Counted from the first letter of the stretch, positions 44,076 through 53,867 are shown. The stretch: DNA of 64,000 nucleotides from Paraburkholderia largidicola (GCF_013426895.1 NZ_AP023174.1:124001-188000); one strand, 5' to 3'. Translations and numbers: made by a program. The notes: generated from the letters alone by a model not told the origin.

Positions 44076-45750
44076 TAAGGACGCTGCTGTCGGCAAGCTG
44101 AACCAGTTGCGCGAACTCCTCGCAGAGCTTGGTGAACTGGGACTGGACGTGCATCAGGATCTGGACAAGATCGGTTCCGCATTGGCATCGATCGAAAGCG
44201 ACGTGTTGCGTATTGCGCTGCTCGGCGCGTTTTCAGATGGCAAGACGAGTGTCGTCGCCGCATGGCTCGGGCGCATCATGAGCGACATGAAGATCGACAT
44301 GGACGAATCTTCCGACCGGCTCGCCGTGTACAAACCTGAGGGGCTGCCCGGAGAATGCGAAATCGTCGATACGCCGGGACTCTTCGGCGACAAGGAGAAG
44401 ACGCTCAACGGCCAGACGGTGATGTATGAGGATTTGACGCGCCGCTATATTTCAGAGGCGCACCTGATTCTCTACGTGGTCGACGCCACGAATCCGCTCA
44501 AAGAAAGCCATGGCGAGATCGCGAAATGGGTCTTGCGTGACCTCAACAAGCTCACTTCCACGGTCTTCGTCATCAACAAAATGGACGAGGTGACGGACCT
44601 GACCGAACACGCGCTCTATACGGAACAGGCCGCGATCAAGCGGGACAATCTCAAGTTGAAGCTGCAACGTGTGGCGGGCCTTTCGCCGGACGAGTCGGCG
44701 CAGCTCAATATCGTGTGCGTGGCCGCGAATCCGAATGGCCGCGGTCTCGAATTCTGGTTCGGCAAGCCGGAGCACTACGAAAGCCGCTCGCGCATCAATG
44801 ATCTCAAAGCGACAACGGGCCGGATCCTCAAGGACAACGTGCCCGGGATACTGATCGCGAAAACGGGCTTCGACGTCGTGCGCGACGTCGTTGCGCAGAA
44901 GCTTGCCGCTGCTCAGATGCAACTCGACGAACTCGCGATCTATGCGAAGCAGAATCAGGAGGAGTCGGAGCGTATCAAGAGCGATATCAACCGCGGCCGC
45001 ACCGATGTCAATCGGCTCGGTGGCGAGCTTGGGAAGGAATTGCAGGCGATGGAAAAGCAGTTGCTCAACAAGTTGCGCCCCTTGTCGCTCGACGACATTC
45101 GCGGCTATCTCGAAGACGAGATTGGCTATGCGCAAGACGGCATTGGCTACAAGCTGCATCTCAATATCAAGACGGCGGTCGATCACTTTTTCGAACAGTC
45201 TTCAGCCGTCACGAACCGTATTTCAGTTGAGATCAGTCGCCAGCTCGACAAGAGCGAGAGTTTCGTTGAAGCAATGAGCGAGGGCATGCTCCAATCGGCA
45301 AGCGGCGTGCTCAAGGGCATTTCGAAGGTCAATCCGAGTGTCATCAAAGGCACGATTTTCTCTGCACGCGACCTGCTGGGCCAGTTCACGGGCATCGCCA
45401 TCAAGTTCAAGCCATGGCAGGCCACGAAGTTTGCCGGCGCCATCGCGACCTGGGCCGGTCCTGCGGGCGGTGCCATTTCGTTGGGCGTCGATGTGTACAA
45501 GATGTACAAGAGCCACGAGTTGGAGGCCGAGTTGAGGCAGGTCAAGGACGAAATTGGCGACGTCATTAAGAGCGCCTTCAAGGATATCTACGACCTCCTC
45601 GCCGACAACGAAAAAATGCTCGACTTCTTCGCGCCGCAACTGCGCGAGTTCCAGCGCATCGTTGCGACCATGAGTGATAGTGCCAGAGCCATTCAGGAGA
45701 GTCACGGGAAGTTTGGCCAGATCGAGCGGCGACTGAAGATGCTCGCCTGA
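44047..45750 (+). CDS. leoA: LeoA-like bacterial dynamin
   Basis: A 567-residue GTPase with a complete set of motifs: P-loop LLGAFSDGKTS (60-68), DTPGLFGD (switch II, 108-115) and INKMDEV (G4, 176-182). A helical stalk and a hydrophobic tip region near 430-480 (WAGPAGGAISLGVDVYKMY) follow. The opening MEQFKQFSVDKDAAVGKL and the motif spacing resemble LeoA of enterotoxigenic E. coli, a dynamin-like protein linked to membrane vesicle and toxin release. Other bacterial dynamins protect membranes during phage infection. It is the third gene of a translationally coupled operon. The leoA name is by resemblance. Confidence 0.8.
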   Translation: MEQFKQFSVDKDAAVGKLNQLRELLAELGELGLDVHQDLDKIGSALASIESDVLRIALLGAFSDGKTSVVAAWLGRIMSDMKIDMDESSDRLAVYKPEGLPGECEIVDTPGLFGDKEKTLNGQTVMYEDLTRRYISEAHLILYVVDATNPLKESHGEIAKWVLRDLNKLTSTVFVINKMDEVTDLTEHALYTEQAAIKRDNLKLKLQRVAGLSPDESAQLNIVCVAANPNGRGLEFWFGKPEHYESRSRINDLKATTGRILKDNVPGILIAKTGFDVVRDVVAQKLAAAQMQLDELAIYAKQNQEESERIKSDINRGRTDVNRLGGELGKELQAMEKQLLNKLRPLSLDDIRGYLEDEIGYAQDGIGYKLHLNIKTAVDHFFEQSSAVTNRISVEISRQLDKSESFVEAMSEGMLQSASGVLKGISKVNPSVIKGTIFSARDLLGQFTGIAIKFKPWQATKFAGAIATWAGPAGGAISLGVDVYKMYKSHELEAELRQVKDEIGDVIKSAFKDIYDLLADNEKMLDFFAPQLREFQRIVATMSDSARAIQESHGKFGQIERRLKMLA

Positions 45751-45759
45751 AGGTAGGCG

Positions 45760-46086
45760 TGAGGGTTTGTGCTGCTCTGTCCATGAGCATTGCCAGAAGC
45801 AGAGCGCCGGTGATGGCGGTCGCACTGAGCGCCGCCTGTGCTTCCCGGGCGATCACAGGGTTTCCTCGATGGTTTCTTCGAATGTGCCGTTACTGAACCC
45901 GGCACTTGCCACGGCATCGAGCGCTGCCTGATCGAATCCCATCTCCTCGCGCCAGGCATCAATCTCCCGTGCCTGCTTCAAGGTCTCGTGAAACGGTGTC
46001 AGCTGCGTCGGATTCGCCTTGCGCCTGTACTTCGGCCCGTCCTGCACCTCGGTATTTAGGTATTTCTGAATAGTGTTGCACGACAC
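45760..46086 (-). pseudogene. Remnant of an RDF-like gene and start of its membrane-protein neighbour
   Basis: On the minus strand 46086-45853 encodes 77 residues ending QAREIDAWREEMGFDQAALD then AGFSNGTFEETIEE, clearly the C-terminal part of the RDF-like protein encoded at 35295-36218 (there QARELDARRQAAGFDQRALD, AGFSNGAFEDSIED). It stops just where the next frame begins with a hydrophobic start (MIAREAQAALSATAITG), as in the intact pair, but this is cut off by the end of the leoA-like gene near 45760. So a third, mostly deleted copy of the module lies here. Confidence 0.7.
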
Positions 46087-46221
46087 GCTAGCGGGGCTTG
46101 AAGTCTAGCGTACGGGATAGCCTGAACGGCTTTGACAGGCCCGGGCAGCAAATGCGACAGGACCAGGAGCGGCGAAAGGGATTTGCCAGAATATCCCTGA
46201 GAATATGCTGGTCGGCATTAA

Positions 46222-46587
46222 TTAACGTCTGAGATTCCCGGAGCCGATACAATGCAGGTGACCAGTAACGAGCGGAACGAAGTCCTGTTCAAAGAGCGTT
46301 CGATTTAAAACGCCGTACCCAACGATCAATGGCACATCACCGCTTTCAGTCGCTATCCAGCACTGCGCGGCATTAACGGCGTTTCCGATGAAGGTACTTC
46401 TACGAAAATCACATCGCGAGACCGAATCTAGTTCGACAAGTGATTCAATGTCGTCGCTGAACGCGAGGGAAACGTTAAATGGATGGACTGTCATTGTTGT
46501 GACGGATTCGCAAACGTAGCGATTAAACCCCCTGTTTAGCCAGCGAGTCTGCCCTGTGACGAAGCTCTGAACGACCGCTCCCGGCAT
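46222..46587 (-). pseudogene. GNAT acetyltransferase fragment
   Basis: The frame encodes MTVHPFNVSLAFSDDIESLV (from 46494) and then CWIATESGDVPLIVGYGVL and FVPLV, the first half of a GNAT fold (strands 1 to 4). The acetyl-CoA loop (R/QxxGxG/A) is missing: after FVPLV the sequence becomes unrelated and ends after 18 codons. Probably a truncated relic. The family call is from this pattern only. Confidence 0.45.
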
Positions 46588-46973
46588 CTTCGATCGTCCG
46601 TTACGGGCCGGCTCGTGCCTTTCACATGACTGTGGCGGTCAACGGTCGATCGAGATATACGTCGAACAGAGTTCGGCCATGAGGGGGCGCTTGCTGTCGC
46701 AGGGGAAGGTCGCACAAGCGTCCGCTTCACGCTGATAACAGCCGTCTGGATGATTGAATTATCGCCAGTAGCAATGGGAATCTCCGGTTCCCCGCCAAGC
46801 TAGGCTACGCTTTTTGGCGGAGATAGGGCGAAGTGGCTCTTCTCAGGGGAATTGATCCGAAACGGGACAGGCGATCCATTGACGTGAATTCAAACCTACG
46901 GCGCCAAGGCCATTATTGAGTTGTCGCGTATTGCACCCTCTAACGCGAGACCTCGATTACGTTGCGAAAACCC

Positions 46974-47630
46974 ATGAAATTTCTGCGCACCCTGATCATC
47001 CTCGCCCTAACTACTCCTTTTTTTGCCGCGTGCGCTTCCTCGGATGATCGGTTCTCAAACGAGCAGATATTCGCATTCGGTCCGACTTATTCTGAATGTC
47101 AAAGTCTGCCGGACGGCCTGCCTTTCAATATCTGGGGTGATCGTCTGCCCCACAATATTCAGCAAACCGTCAGCCCGGATGAAAGCATGTTGACTGTTCA
47201 GGGGACCGAGTATGAAGGGGAGCGGTATTTGGACGTGACGGTGTACCGGTTCTTCGTGAATAGCCATCAGTGTAAGGTTTTTGCGGCTGCATACAACGGC
47301 GAGCGGCGGCGGATCATGGCTGCGGCGACCGCAAAGGCGAAAGAAGCGGCCAAAGTCTCCGTCGAAAAAAATCATCGCTGGTTCTCGCAGAACATCAATC
47401 ACGATCATTGCATCCCAAGCCAAACACCGGCCTACTACATCCGCGAAATTCAAGACGATGGACGGCGGGCTGATACTGCCGACACATCAGGCCCTGACGG
47501 CCTGATAAAGGTCGAGGTTTCGTATCGGGAGGATAATGGGGACACTATGGTGTACACGCTGTATAGAAGTGAATCTGCATGCACAGCTTCGTTGCCGAGG
47601 AATCAGGCAATACCGAGCCGCTACGAGTAA
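46974..47630 (+). CDS. Hypothetical lipoprotein
   Basis: A 218-residue protein starting MKFLRTLIILALTTPFFAAC: a signal sequence with lipobox FAAC, so a lipid-anchored envelope protein. The mature part has five further cysteines and an Ala/Lys-rich helix (MAAATAKAKEAAKVSVEK). ATG at 46974 is used instead of a TTG at 46962. No known domain is recognised. It has its own AT-rich upstream region and no co-directional neighbour. Confidence 0.6.
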   Translation: MKFLRTLIILALTTPFFAACASSDDRFSNEQIFAFGPTYSECQSLPDGLPFNIWGDRLPHNIQQTVSPDESMLTVQGTEYEGERYLDVTVYRFFVNSHQCKVFAAAYNGERRRIMAAATAKAKEAAKVSVEKNHRWFSQNINHDHCIPSQTPAYYIREIQDDGRRADTADTSGPDGLIKVEVSYREDNGDTMVYTLYRSESACTASLPRNQAIPSRYE

Positions 47631-48102
47631 CCCAAGACCTGAGGTCGTCGTCTCGACTGTAATCGGGGGGGGCGGCCGTGACGAAAACTACGCACGTCGA
47701 TATACATTCGTAGTACGGGGGAGAGCATGTTTTATCTGAGTGTACGGGTTGGGGCGGACGATAATTGTTGAAACGGAGCCGTTTGCCAAGGCCCAATTGC
47801 AAACTCGTTTTCTCCTGATCTCATAAGGTCCAACCGAAACGACCTGCGCGAGGCCCAATTCAGAAGAACGTTGTTCTCGAATATTGCAGCCGATGGCAGC
47901 CGCTATGAAACGAAAAGTAGTCGGCTGTTTGCATCGAAATATGACAGGATGACACGCCCCTCCCGGCATGTCGTTGCGGGCAACCTTCTTCCCGCGATAC
48001 TGCCGGAAGCAAGCGGTCACGGCCATGTTGGTGCTTTCGTCCAATATTCCTAAAGATGGCGGATCGGCGTTCGCTGCCCGCCATCTATCAAGAGGATTCG
48101 CG
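47631..48102. other. Stretch without a supported gene
   Basis: A minus-strand frame of 163 codons (47688-48179) overlaps the 3' end of the HNH gene, but it resembles no family and lacks a ribosome-binding site. I see no RNA gene or repeat. The G-rich tract at 47666-47672 (seven Gs) is the only irregularity. Confidence 0.4.
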
Positions 48103-48858
48103 TCAATTCTGAAATCGAAATCTGGGGCCCTCTGCAATTCGACCGGCCATTCGTTCTCGTGCACTTCGATACTGAGCATCTTGATATTCCCGCAGGTGCT
48201 CAGTGCAATAAACCGTTAAGTTGTCGAAGATAACGCGCCCTCCATTCGACACTGGCACTCGAGGAGCCACATGTAATTCACCATCGGAGGCACTCGCCTC
48301 ACAATTTGGGGCGCCACATAGCCCACCGTGGCGCTGTAGGACCGCGTACCTCAGGGCGGCACTCGGCTCATTGCCTGGGCGTTCATCAAAAAATGGACAC
48401 AGCATCAACCAATGTAAAGAGCTCGACTTACCCAGATTGCATTTACTGCAGAGCAGTTGATTGTTCGATAATCCATCAACTCCGCCCAATGACACCGGAG
48501 TAATATGGTCGACGTGTGGCTCAGCAAGCGCATTTAGAAGCACTCCACATATCGCACATCGCCCTCCCTGTTTTTCCTCGAGTTTGACCTTCTCCGCTGC
48601 AGTCAATCTACGTTGACGCGCCGTCGAACTTGCAAGTCGGAGATGTTCTTCGCTGGGCGATTGCCCGATCATCATCCTGATGAAGTCCTCTCTTTCCGAA
48701 TCCTTTAATCGAGAGTTGGGGAGTGAACCCCAAACTGCTCTCAGTGCGCTTATGGCAGCATATTGGGCCGCCAACTCTTCCGAGCAGCACGGAAAGTGGG
48801 GCTTCAAACCCCGCAATTGCCCGATAGCTTGTGCGAGATGTGAAACAAGTTCCGTCAT
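48103..48858 (-). CDS. HNH endonuclease with two HNH-like zinc sites
   Basis: A 251-residue protein. The first HNH module reads CAICGVLL, HVDHITPVSLGGVDGLSNNQ and CSKCNLGKSS, a complete beta-beta-alpha-metal nuclease with Cys4 zinc site. A second similar module follows: GLCGAPNCEA, ELHVAPRVPVSNGG, FDNLTVYCTEH; it lacks the central catalytic histidine pair pattern and may be a DNA-binding or degenerate copy. ATG at 48858 lies 7 bases after the stop of the DGQQR gene, so both form an operon. Likely the effector of a defence pair. Confidence 0.82.
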   Translation of the reverse strand: MTELVSHLAQAIGQLRGLKPHFPCCSEELAAQYAAISALRAVWGSLPNSRLKDSEREDFIRMMIGQSPSEEHLRLASSTARQRRLTAAEKVKLEEKQGGRCAICGVLLNALAEPHVDHITPVSLGGVDGLSNNQLLCSKCNLGKSSSLHWLMLCPFFDERPGNEPSAALRYAVLQRHGGLCGAPNCEASASDGELHVAPRVPVSNGGRVIFDNLTVYCTEHLREYQDAQYRSARERMAGRIAEGPRFRFQN

Positions 48859-48865
48859 AGCACGC

Positions 48866-50389
48866 TCATGCGATCTTTTCTTTCGGCTTCTTCTCGAGGA
48901 CGACGGACTCTCTAACAAGAAAGTTGGTTAAACCCTGGATATCTTGGTTGGTGTTCTGACGGGTTTGAATTTCCTTAATGTAGTTTTGCTTTTGAGTAGC
49001 CGTCCCATTGAGCGCTTCGGCGGTCCAAAGAACTCTAGTGGCCAGTCGCAACAGGCTATTTTTCATCTCCGGCCAGATTTCCGGTCGGCTCAAGTCATGC
49101 TCATGCAGCGCTGCCTGCACTTTTAGAAGGTCGACCACGACACCGGCGATCGCTCGCAACCCTGCTCCGTGCATGAGGCGCGAATCCTTAGGCGACTTTC
49201 CCCAAGCCGTAGGCCATACGTCTTTCACTATCGTAAAGGCATCAGACACGCAGCGTGCAAGATTCGACGCACTGCCTTCAAAGTCGAGACTGGAATTTTC
49301 GAAAGCAGAGACAACTGAAAATAGGGTATTGTAGGCAATCGGGAATCCGCGTCCTTCTACGCCTGGATGTTTCACCAATTGGTAGAAAGGAGAATGCTTA
49401 TCCTCAATGGCTAGTGTCTTTACCGCTTGCGCAATTTGCCGCTCCTGCTTCACATAACCCGGCGCGTCTGGCAAGGTACCCAAGAGAGCACGCGAAAAAT
49501 CGGTGGAAATCTTAACGGTGTTGTTTGCAACGCGGAATGTCTCCTTTGCCTGCTCCGGAGACGAAGCGCTCGCATTGACGCTCAGCTGAAATGAGGGCGT
49601 TTCATCCACATCAACCAAGGACAGTGCGGCTGTGCGCTGTTGCCCGTCCACAAGCAGGGCACACTTTTCTTCGTCAAATGCTGCGCTTCTGTACGGGATA
49701 TCGAGTTCAATAGGAACGACTTCTTGCACAATTCGACTTGGATTACCAGGGAATGTAGTGGTCGACCATTCTCCGAGGGTTCTGCATATTACCCACGACT
49801 CCGGTGACGACTCTCCGACTTCATTAGCCCAGGCGAATATCTCATCGTTGAATGCAAGTATCACTGAATTAGGTACCTGCACTCCCGACTTCATCCCTGC
49901 ACTTATATCCTTCACGTGCTTGACGATTTCATCCCGTTGCTGCCCTGTACCTGCCACAGCATCCAATCGGTCCACAGCAGCGAACGCTCTAATTAACCTG
50001 CCATCGATGGTAAAATTAAGCCTGACCGAATTGTCCGATAGACGGGAAGCAGTACCCAGAATTTTTAAACGCTGTAGGGGAATATTTTTATTGCGAAAAA
50101 GGGCTATGCCATCTTTGTCAAGCGCTCTTTGAGTCGAAGTAGATTTCTCCAAAATATCTTCAGAGCAACATTCGCCGAGCGCAACAGAAATTTCGGGCTC
50201 ATCCGCGTTCACTTGAAGCAAAAGCTGAACCTCTTTTGCGGAAATTAGAGGATCATCCAATTGCAGAAAAAGTTGAACCACTTTCTCTTTTAGGGAAAGG
50301 TTCATATCGGCGCCGATGACAGCAGCCAAGGCGATTTCGGATTGCGAGAATCTAGCTTTTATCGATTCTTGAAGTTGTAGTGCCGCCAT
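48866..50389 (-). CDS. DGQHR/DGQQR-domain protein (DndB/DpdB-like), long variant
   Basis: A 507-residue protein. After about 170 residues of unrecognised N-terminal region it shows the DndB-like core: VPNSVILAF, CALLVDGQQRTAAL with DGQQR at 248-252, KETFRVANNTVKIS and, later, SPKDSRLMHGAGLRAI, which recurs in the two DpdB-like proteins of this window (PKRSRLMHSAG and [11 protein letters not shown]). DGQQR is the nucleotide-binding loop of the ParB-like fold. DndB represses or tunes phosphorothioation, and DpdB supports deazaguanine insertion. Here the partner is an HNH nuclease and it points away from the dpd genes. Confidence 0.82.
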   Translation of the reverse strand: MAALQLQESIKARFSQSEIALAAVIGADMNLSLKEKVVQLFLQLDDPLISAKEVQLLLQVNADEPEISVALGECCSEDILEKSTSTQRALDKDGIALFRNKNIPLQRLKILGTASRLSDNSVRLNFTIDGRLIRAFAAVDRLDAVAGTGQQRDEIVKHVKDISAGMKSGVQVPNSVILAFNDEIFAWANEVGESSPESWVICRTLGEWSTTTFPGNPSRIVQEVVPIELDIPYRSAAFDEEKCALLVDGQQRTAALSLVDVDETPSFQLSVNASASSPEQAKETFRVANNTVKISTDFSRALLGTLPDAPGYVKQERQIAQAVKTLAIEDKHSPFYQLVKHPGVEGRGFPIAYNTLFSVVSAFENSSLDFEGSASNLARCVSDAFTIVKDVWPTAWGKSPKDSRLMHGAGLRAIAGVVVDLLKVQAALHEHDLSRPEIWPEMKNSLLRLATRVLWTAEALNGTATQKQNYIKEIQTRQNTNQDIQGLTNFLVRESVVLEKKPKEKIA

Positions 50390-50549
50390 GTGGATCTCCT
50401 GAGTTCAAACCCCATTTAGGATGGTAAGTGGATGACTCGGGAAACTCAAGCGATCCCACGCTATTGCCGTGCGAAGAAATAGGTAGATCCGGTGCCAAAT
50501 GGTCGTGCAGGTCGGTGCCCAGCAAGGCTGAGAATGAGGTGTTCAGGTA

Positions 50550-50936
50550 AAGAACGGGTGGGACTGAGTGCCGCAAGAATAGCGCGCAAGCGATCACCAT
50601 AATCAACCGGATTGCATTGCCCTGACTTCGCGAGAAGCGGCGCAACTGCGTAGACGATGAGCGCTTGGCGGCGGCGCGTGCCCTGCTGGAGTTTGCGGGC
50701 GTTATAGTCCCGCGAGATTGGGTTTTGCAGGGACGCACGGGGCGCAGAAGTAGAGCGCTCGCTTGAGGATCTTGTTGCCCCGCTTGGATGGATGTTTGAC
50801 ACGGATGGAGGAGACCGAGCGCTGCTTTACCGGTGCGAGGCCCGCGTTGGCGTCGAGATGCGGGAGATGACACGAAGGCTTTACGAGCAACTTCAGTAGG
50901 GACCTTGGTGGTGGTTTTGGCGTCGACTCCCGGCAT
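50550..50936 (-). pseudogene. IS110/IS1111-type transposase remnant
   Basis: The minus strand holds C-terminal pieces of an IS110-type transposase spread over shifted frames: MPGVDAKTTTKVPTEVARKA (the PGVG-x-KTA helix-hairpin-helix), then in another frame LDANAGLAPVKQRSVSS and HPSKRGNKILKRAL, the conserved SKRGNKxLR motif, then DYNARKLQQGTRRRQALIVY. At least two frame shifts separate them and no N-terminal RuvC-like part is seen. It lies between the DGQQR/HNH pair and the dpd cluster, marking a past insertion at that junction. Confidence 0.65.
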
Positions 50937-51802
50937 GCAGGTCAGGACTGGTCAAAGGGAAGGTTAAATGTACTAGACGTTCTATTTCGTCTGAGACTTC
51001 GTCCCGTTATTTGCACAAGGGCACGAGTTGCTAGGCGAGACTCGGCATGATGATCCTGCGGCCGGTGTCACGGGTACAGTCACTGCGTGTTCGCTGAGCG
51101 CACGAGCGATTTCGACAGCAAGACTTTTCATCGTCCGTGGACACGTTTGGTCAGGCGGTTGGGAGGCGCTTTCTCGCTGGCCGCCGCAAGTCGACGGGCA
51201 ACGGGTATGGCTCCAGCGGGTCGAGCAAATCTGGATGGCCGAAGCGCGAGCACATAACGCGCTCGGTGCACGATGAATCCCGGTAAGCTTGCCTCGAATG
51301 CGATTGCTGGTCTGTGTGATCTGTGCGATAGATCAATTTCGAAACCGCGCGGTGTGATGAGGTCGACCAACTGTTCGTCGGCTTAGTCGAAGCGAGCGCA
51401 GCGTATGCGCGGTCCATCCCGCGGCTTCATCAATGATGGTGGCACCGCTCTCGGCTTTTCCTGCATGCTGGTCGGTGACGTGGGACATAGCCGGATCCGG
51501 CAACGATCTTTTCCATTTTCATAAATCGTCCAGCCCGAAGAATATTTGTAATCGGAAGCAGGGTGTTTGGCGGACTGAGTTGGTCGGAGTCGTCGACAAT
51601 CCACATGATCCATTTGATGACTCATCCGAAAGTCCCTTTCCGTGCGTTCTTCGTGGCACATCGTTGCGCCGGAGCTACACATTCTCTTCATCACCCCCCT
51701 GTATCTCACTGAAAAGATGGAAATTTCTCTCAATAAGTGCGAAACTATCGACGAATTCAGTGTGTAGTATTGATGGTGATTTTTTCGACTGTGAGTGCAG
51801 TT
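50937..51802. other. Gap upstream of the dpd operon
   Basis: No intact gene is supported in 866 bases. Short frames on both strands do not resemble known families; part may be further insertion-sequence debris. The last 100 bases are AT-rich and should hold the promoter of the plus-strand dpd operon; I cannot single out hexamers with confidence. Confidence 0.4.
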
Positions 51803-52738
51803 ATGACACGTCAAGCGATTGTTGTTACCAACTGCACCAACAGAAAGCGCCACAGCGGCATCAGCGTCGAACTGGCCTCGCTAGAAGCAGGCGGTACACT
51901 CCAATCTGTTGCTGCGCGTTGGGTCAAAGCCGTTCGGCAAGCGAAGCCGTCGGGTCACGCTCGGGACGTTTACATGGGGCGTGCGTTTGTTGAGGCGCAG
52001 CGAGTGGCCGACGCACTGCAGGGTACGTTACACATCGTCTCCGCAGGACTTGGCATTGTTGGTGCCGCGGATCGGATACCCTCGTACGACCTTACCGTCT
52101 CCGATGGTGCGAATTCGTTAAAGCCGTTGCTCGCCCGGTTGGGGTTAAACGCAAGCGATTGGTGGGAGGCACTAACGGCAGAGCTGGGGGGGCAGCACTC
52201 CATTTCGACCCTGCTTCACCGACATCCTGACGCTCTAGCGCTCTTTGCATTGCCTGGAAGTTACGTGTCACTGGTCGCTGAGGATCTGGCTTCCCTTACT
52301 AAGGCACAGGTCAATAGAATCCGCATCATCACATCGGATCATGGCCGGACGCTCGTGCCCGATAACGTTCGACAAGTTGCTTTGCCATATGACGAGCGCT
52401 TGGAGGGTTCGCCCTACGCGGGCACGCGAACGGATTTTGCGCAGAGGGCAATGCGCCACTTCGTGGAGATGTTGGACGGACATCGACTCTCCGCTGACGA
52501 AGCACTTGCGTCTGTGACTAATGCGATGCGCAATTTGACGAAGCCGGTGGTGCCTGCGCGGGAGAAGAAAACCGATGCAGAAATTCTGGCGCTTATGCGC
52601 AAGAACTGGCATCGGTCTAACGGAGCATCCTCGCGACTCCTGCGATACCTTCGTGATGAGGCGTTAGTCGCTTGTGAGCAGGGGCGTTTCCGCAGTCTTT
52701 GGTGCGATCTCCGGCAAGAATTCGACATAAAGGGGTGA
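51803..52738 (+). CDS. dpdC: DpdC-like protein (YaaA/DUF328- and DUF6884-like)
   Basis: A 311-residue protein beginning MTRQAIVVTNCTNRKR; TNCTNRKR at 9-16 is the first conserved motif of this superfamily, followed by ARDVYMGRAFVEAQRVAD and LHIVSAGLGIVGAADRIPSYD (the SAGLGI motif). In Salmonella Montevideo DpdC belongs to the DUF328-related proteins and is needed to turn the inserted preQ0 nitrile into the amide dADG. Assignment here follows motif and position, first in the operon with DpdB and DpdA; a search should confirm it. ATG at 51803 is used because longer frames lack the family start. Confidence 0.65.
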   Translation: MTRQAIVVTNCTNRKRHSGISVELASLEAGGTLQSVAARWVKAVRQAKPSGHARDVYMGRAFVEAQRVADALQGTLHIVSAGLGIVGAADRIPSYDLTVSDGANSLKPLLARLGLNASDWWEALTAELGGQHSISTLLHRHPDALALFALPGSYVSLVAEDLASLTKAQVNRIRIITSDHGRTLVPDNVRQVALPYDERLEGSPYAGTRTDFAQRAMRHFVEMLDGHRLSADEALASVTNAMRNLTKPVVPAREKKTDAEILALMRKNWHRSNGASSRLLRYLRDEALVACEQGRFRSLWCDLRQEFDIKG

Positions 52739-52745
52739 GGTCGAT

Positions 52746-53867
52746 ATGGCTAGAAACGAGATCGTGGTGCGAGCACTGCGCACGATTCAGGGCGAAAATC
52801 TAGATGTGTACGCCTTTTTTATTCAAGGCTCCGACATCGTGCGCGTCGCAGACATCTCGCGAGTAGAGCGGGACGGTGACGACGTACTGAAAGGGTTTCA
52901 GCGGCCGGAAATTCGCACACACGTAAAAGGCATCGTCGACTATCTGAATCAGGACAACGTGTTGTTTCCCAACGCGATCATCTTGGCGATGTCGCCAGCG
53001 GTTCACTTCGCGGCATCGCGCGGCACCAAACCTACCGGCGATCATGGCGTGGCGCAATCCGGAACGTTGACAATTCCTGTTTACGACGAGGGGCAACGGG
53101 TCGCTTGGATCGTTGATGGACAGCAACGTTCACTCGCGCTGGCGCAAGCGGAGCAAAAGCGCATTCCGGTTCCCGTTGTCGGATTCGTGTCAGACAGCCT
53201 GGAAGTTCAGCGCGAACAATTCATCCTCGTTAACAAGGCGCGTCCCTTGCCGACGCGTTTGATCAACGAACTGCTACCTGAAACACGTAGCATTCTTTTG
53301 CCGCGAGAACTGAGCGCGCGGAAGGTACCATCGGAGATCTGCAGTCTGCTTAATCGTGATCCGGAGTCGCCGTTTCACAAGCTTATCAAGCGCATCTCGG
53401 AGAAAAGTAGCAATGTCAGCGTGATTACGGATACCGCGATCATTACCATGATACGCAATAGCATGAACAATCCGCTTGGTGCGTTGGCACCCTACAAGGG
53501 GTTGGGACGCGAAGGCGTAGATGTCGGCGGAATGTATAAGATCCTCATCACATACTGGTCATCTGTACGCGATGTCTTTCCTGATGCTTGGGGAGTTGAC
53601 CCGAAACGCAGCAGGCTTATGCACTCAGCGGGTATCGAAGCCATGGGCGTATTGATGGATAGAATCTACGCCCGCTTGGCTGGACAGAGCGAAGACTATA
53701 AGACAGTCCGCAAAGAACTTGAGAAAGTCGCGCCCGCTTGCCGCTGGACCAATGGAACTTGGGAGGCGCTCGGCGTGTCGTGGAATGAGATCCAGAGCGT
53801 CCCGCGCGATATTAGAAGACTCCAAGACACACTGGTGCAGATTTATACCAGTTCGATGAAACAATGA
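52746..53867 (+). CDS. dpdB: DpdB-like DGQQR protein, first copy
   Basis: A 373-residue DndB/ParB-like protein. VLKGFQRPEIRTHVKGIVDY, LFPNAIILAMS and AWIVDGQQRSLALAQA (DGQQR at 124-128) define the fold; FILVNKARPLPTRLINELLP and PKRSRLMHSAG follow. DpdB acts with DpdA to insert preQ0 into DNA and is thought to use ATP. Its ATG is 7 bases after the DpdC-like stop; its own stop overlaps the dpdA start by ATGA. A second DpdB-like protein follows dpdA, sharing motif order but not close sequence. Confidence 0.8.
   Translation: MARNEIVVRALRTIQGENLDVYAFFIQGSDIVRVADISRVERDGDDVLKGFQRPEIRTHVKGIVDYLNQDNVLFPNAIILAMSPAVHFAASRGTKPTGDHGVAQSGTLTIPVYDEGQRVAWIVDGQQRSLALAQAEQKRIPVPVVGFVSDSLEVQREQFILVNKARPLPTRLINELLPETRSILLPRELSARKVPSEICSLLNRDPESPFHKLIKRISEKSSNVSVITDTAIITMIRNSMNNPLGALAPYKGLGREGVDVGGMYKILITYWSSVRDVFPDAWGVDPKRSRLMHSAGIEAMGVLMDRIYARLAGQSEDYKTVRKELEKVAPACRWTNGTWEALGVSWNEIQSVPRDIRRLQDTLVQIYTSSMKQ

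Noticed and set aside
47688..48179. 163-codon minus-strand frame after the HNH gene
   Set aside because: It overlaps the HNH 3' end by 77 bases in another frame, has no ribosome-binding site and matches no family; left as intergenic.
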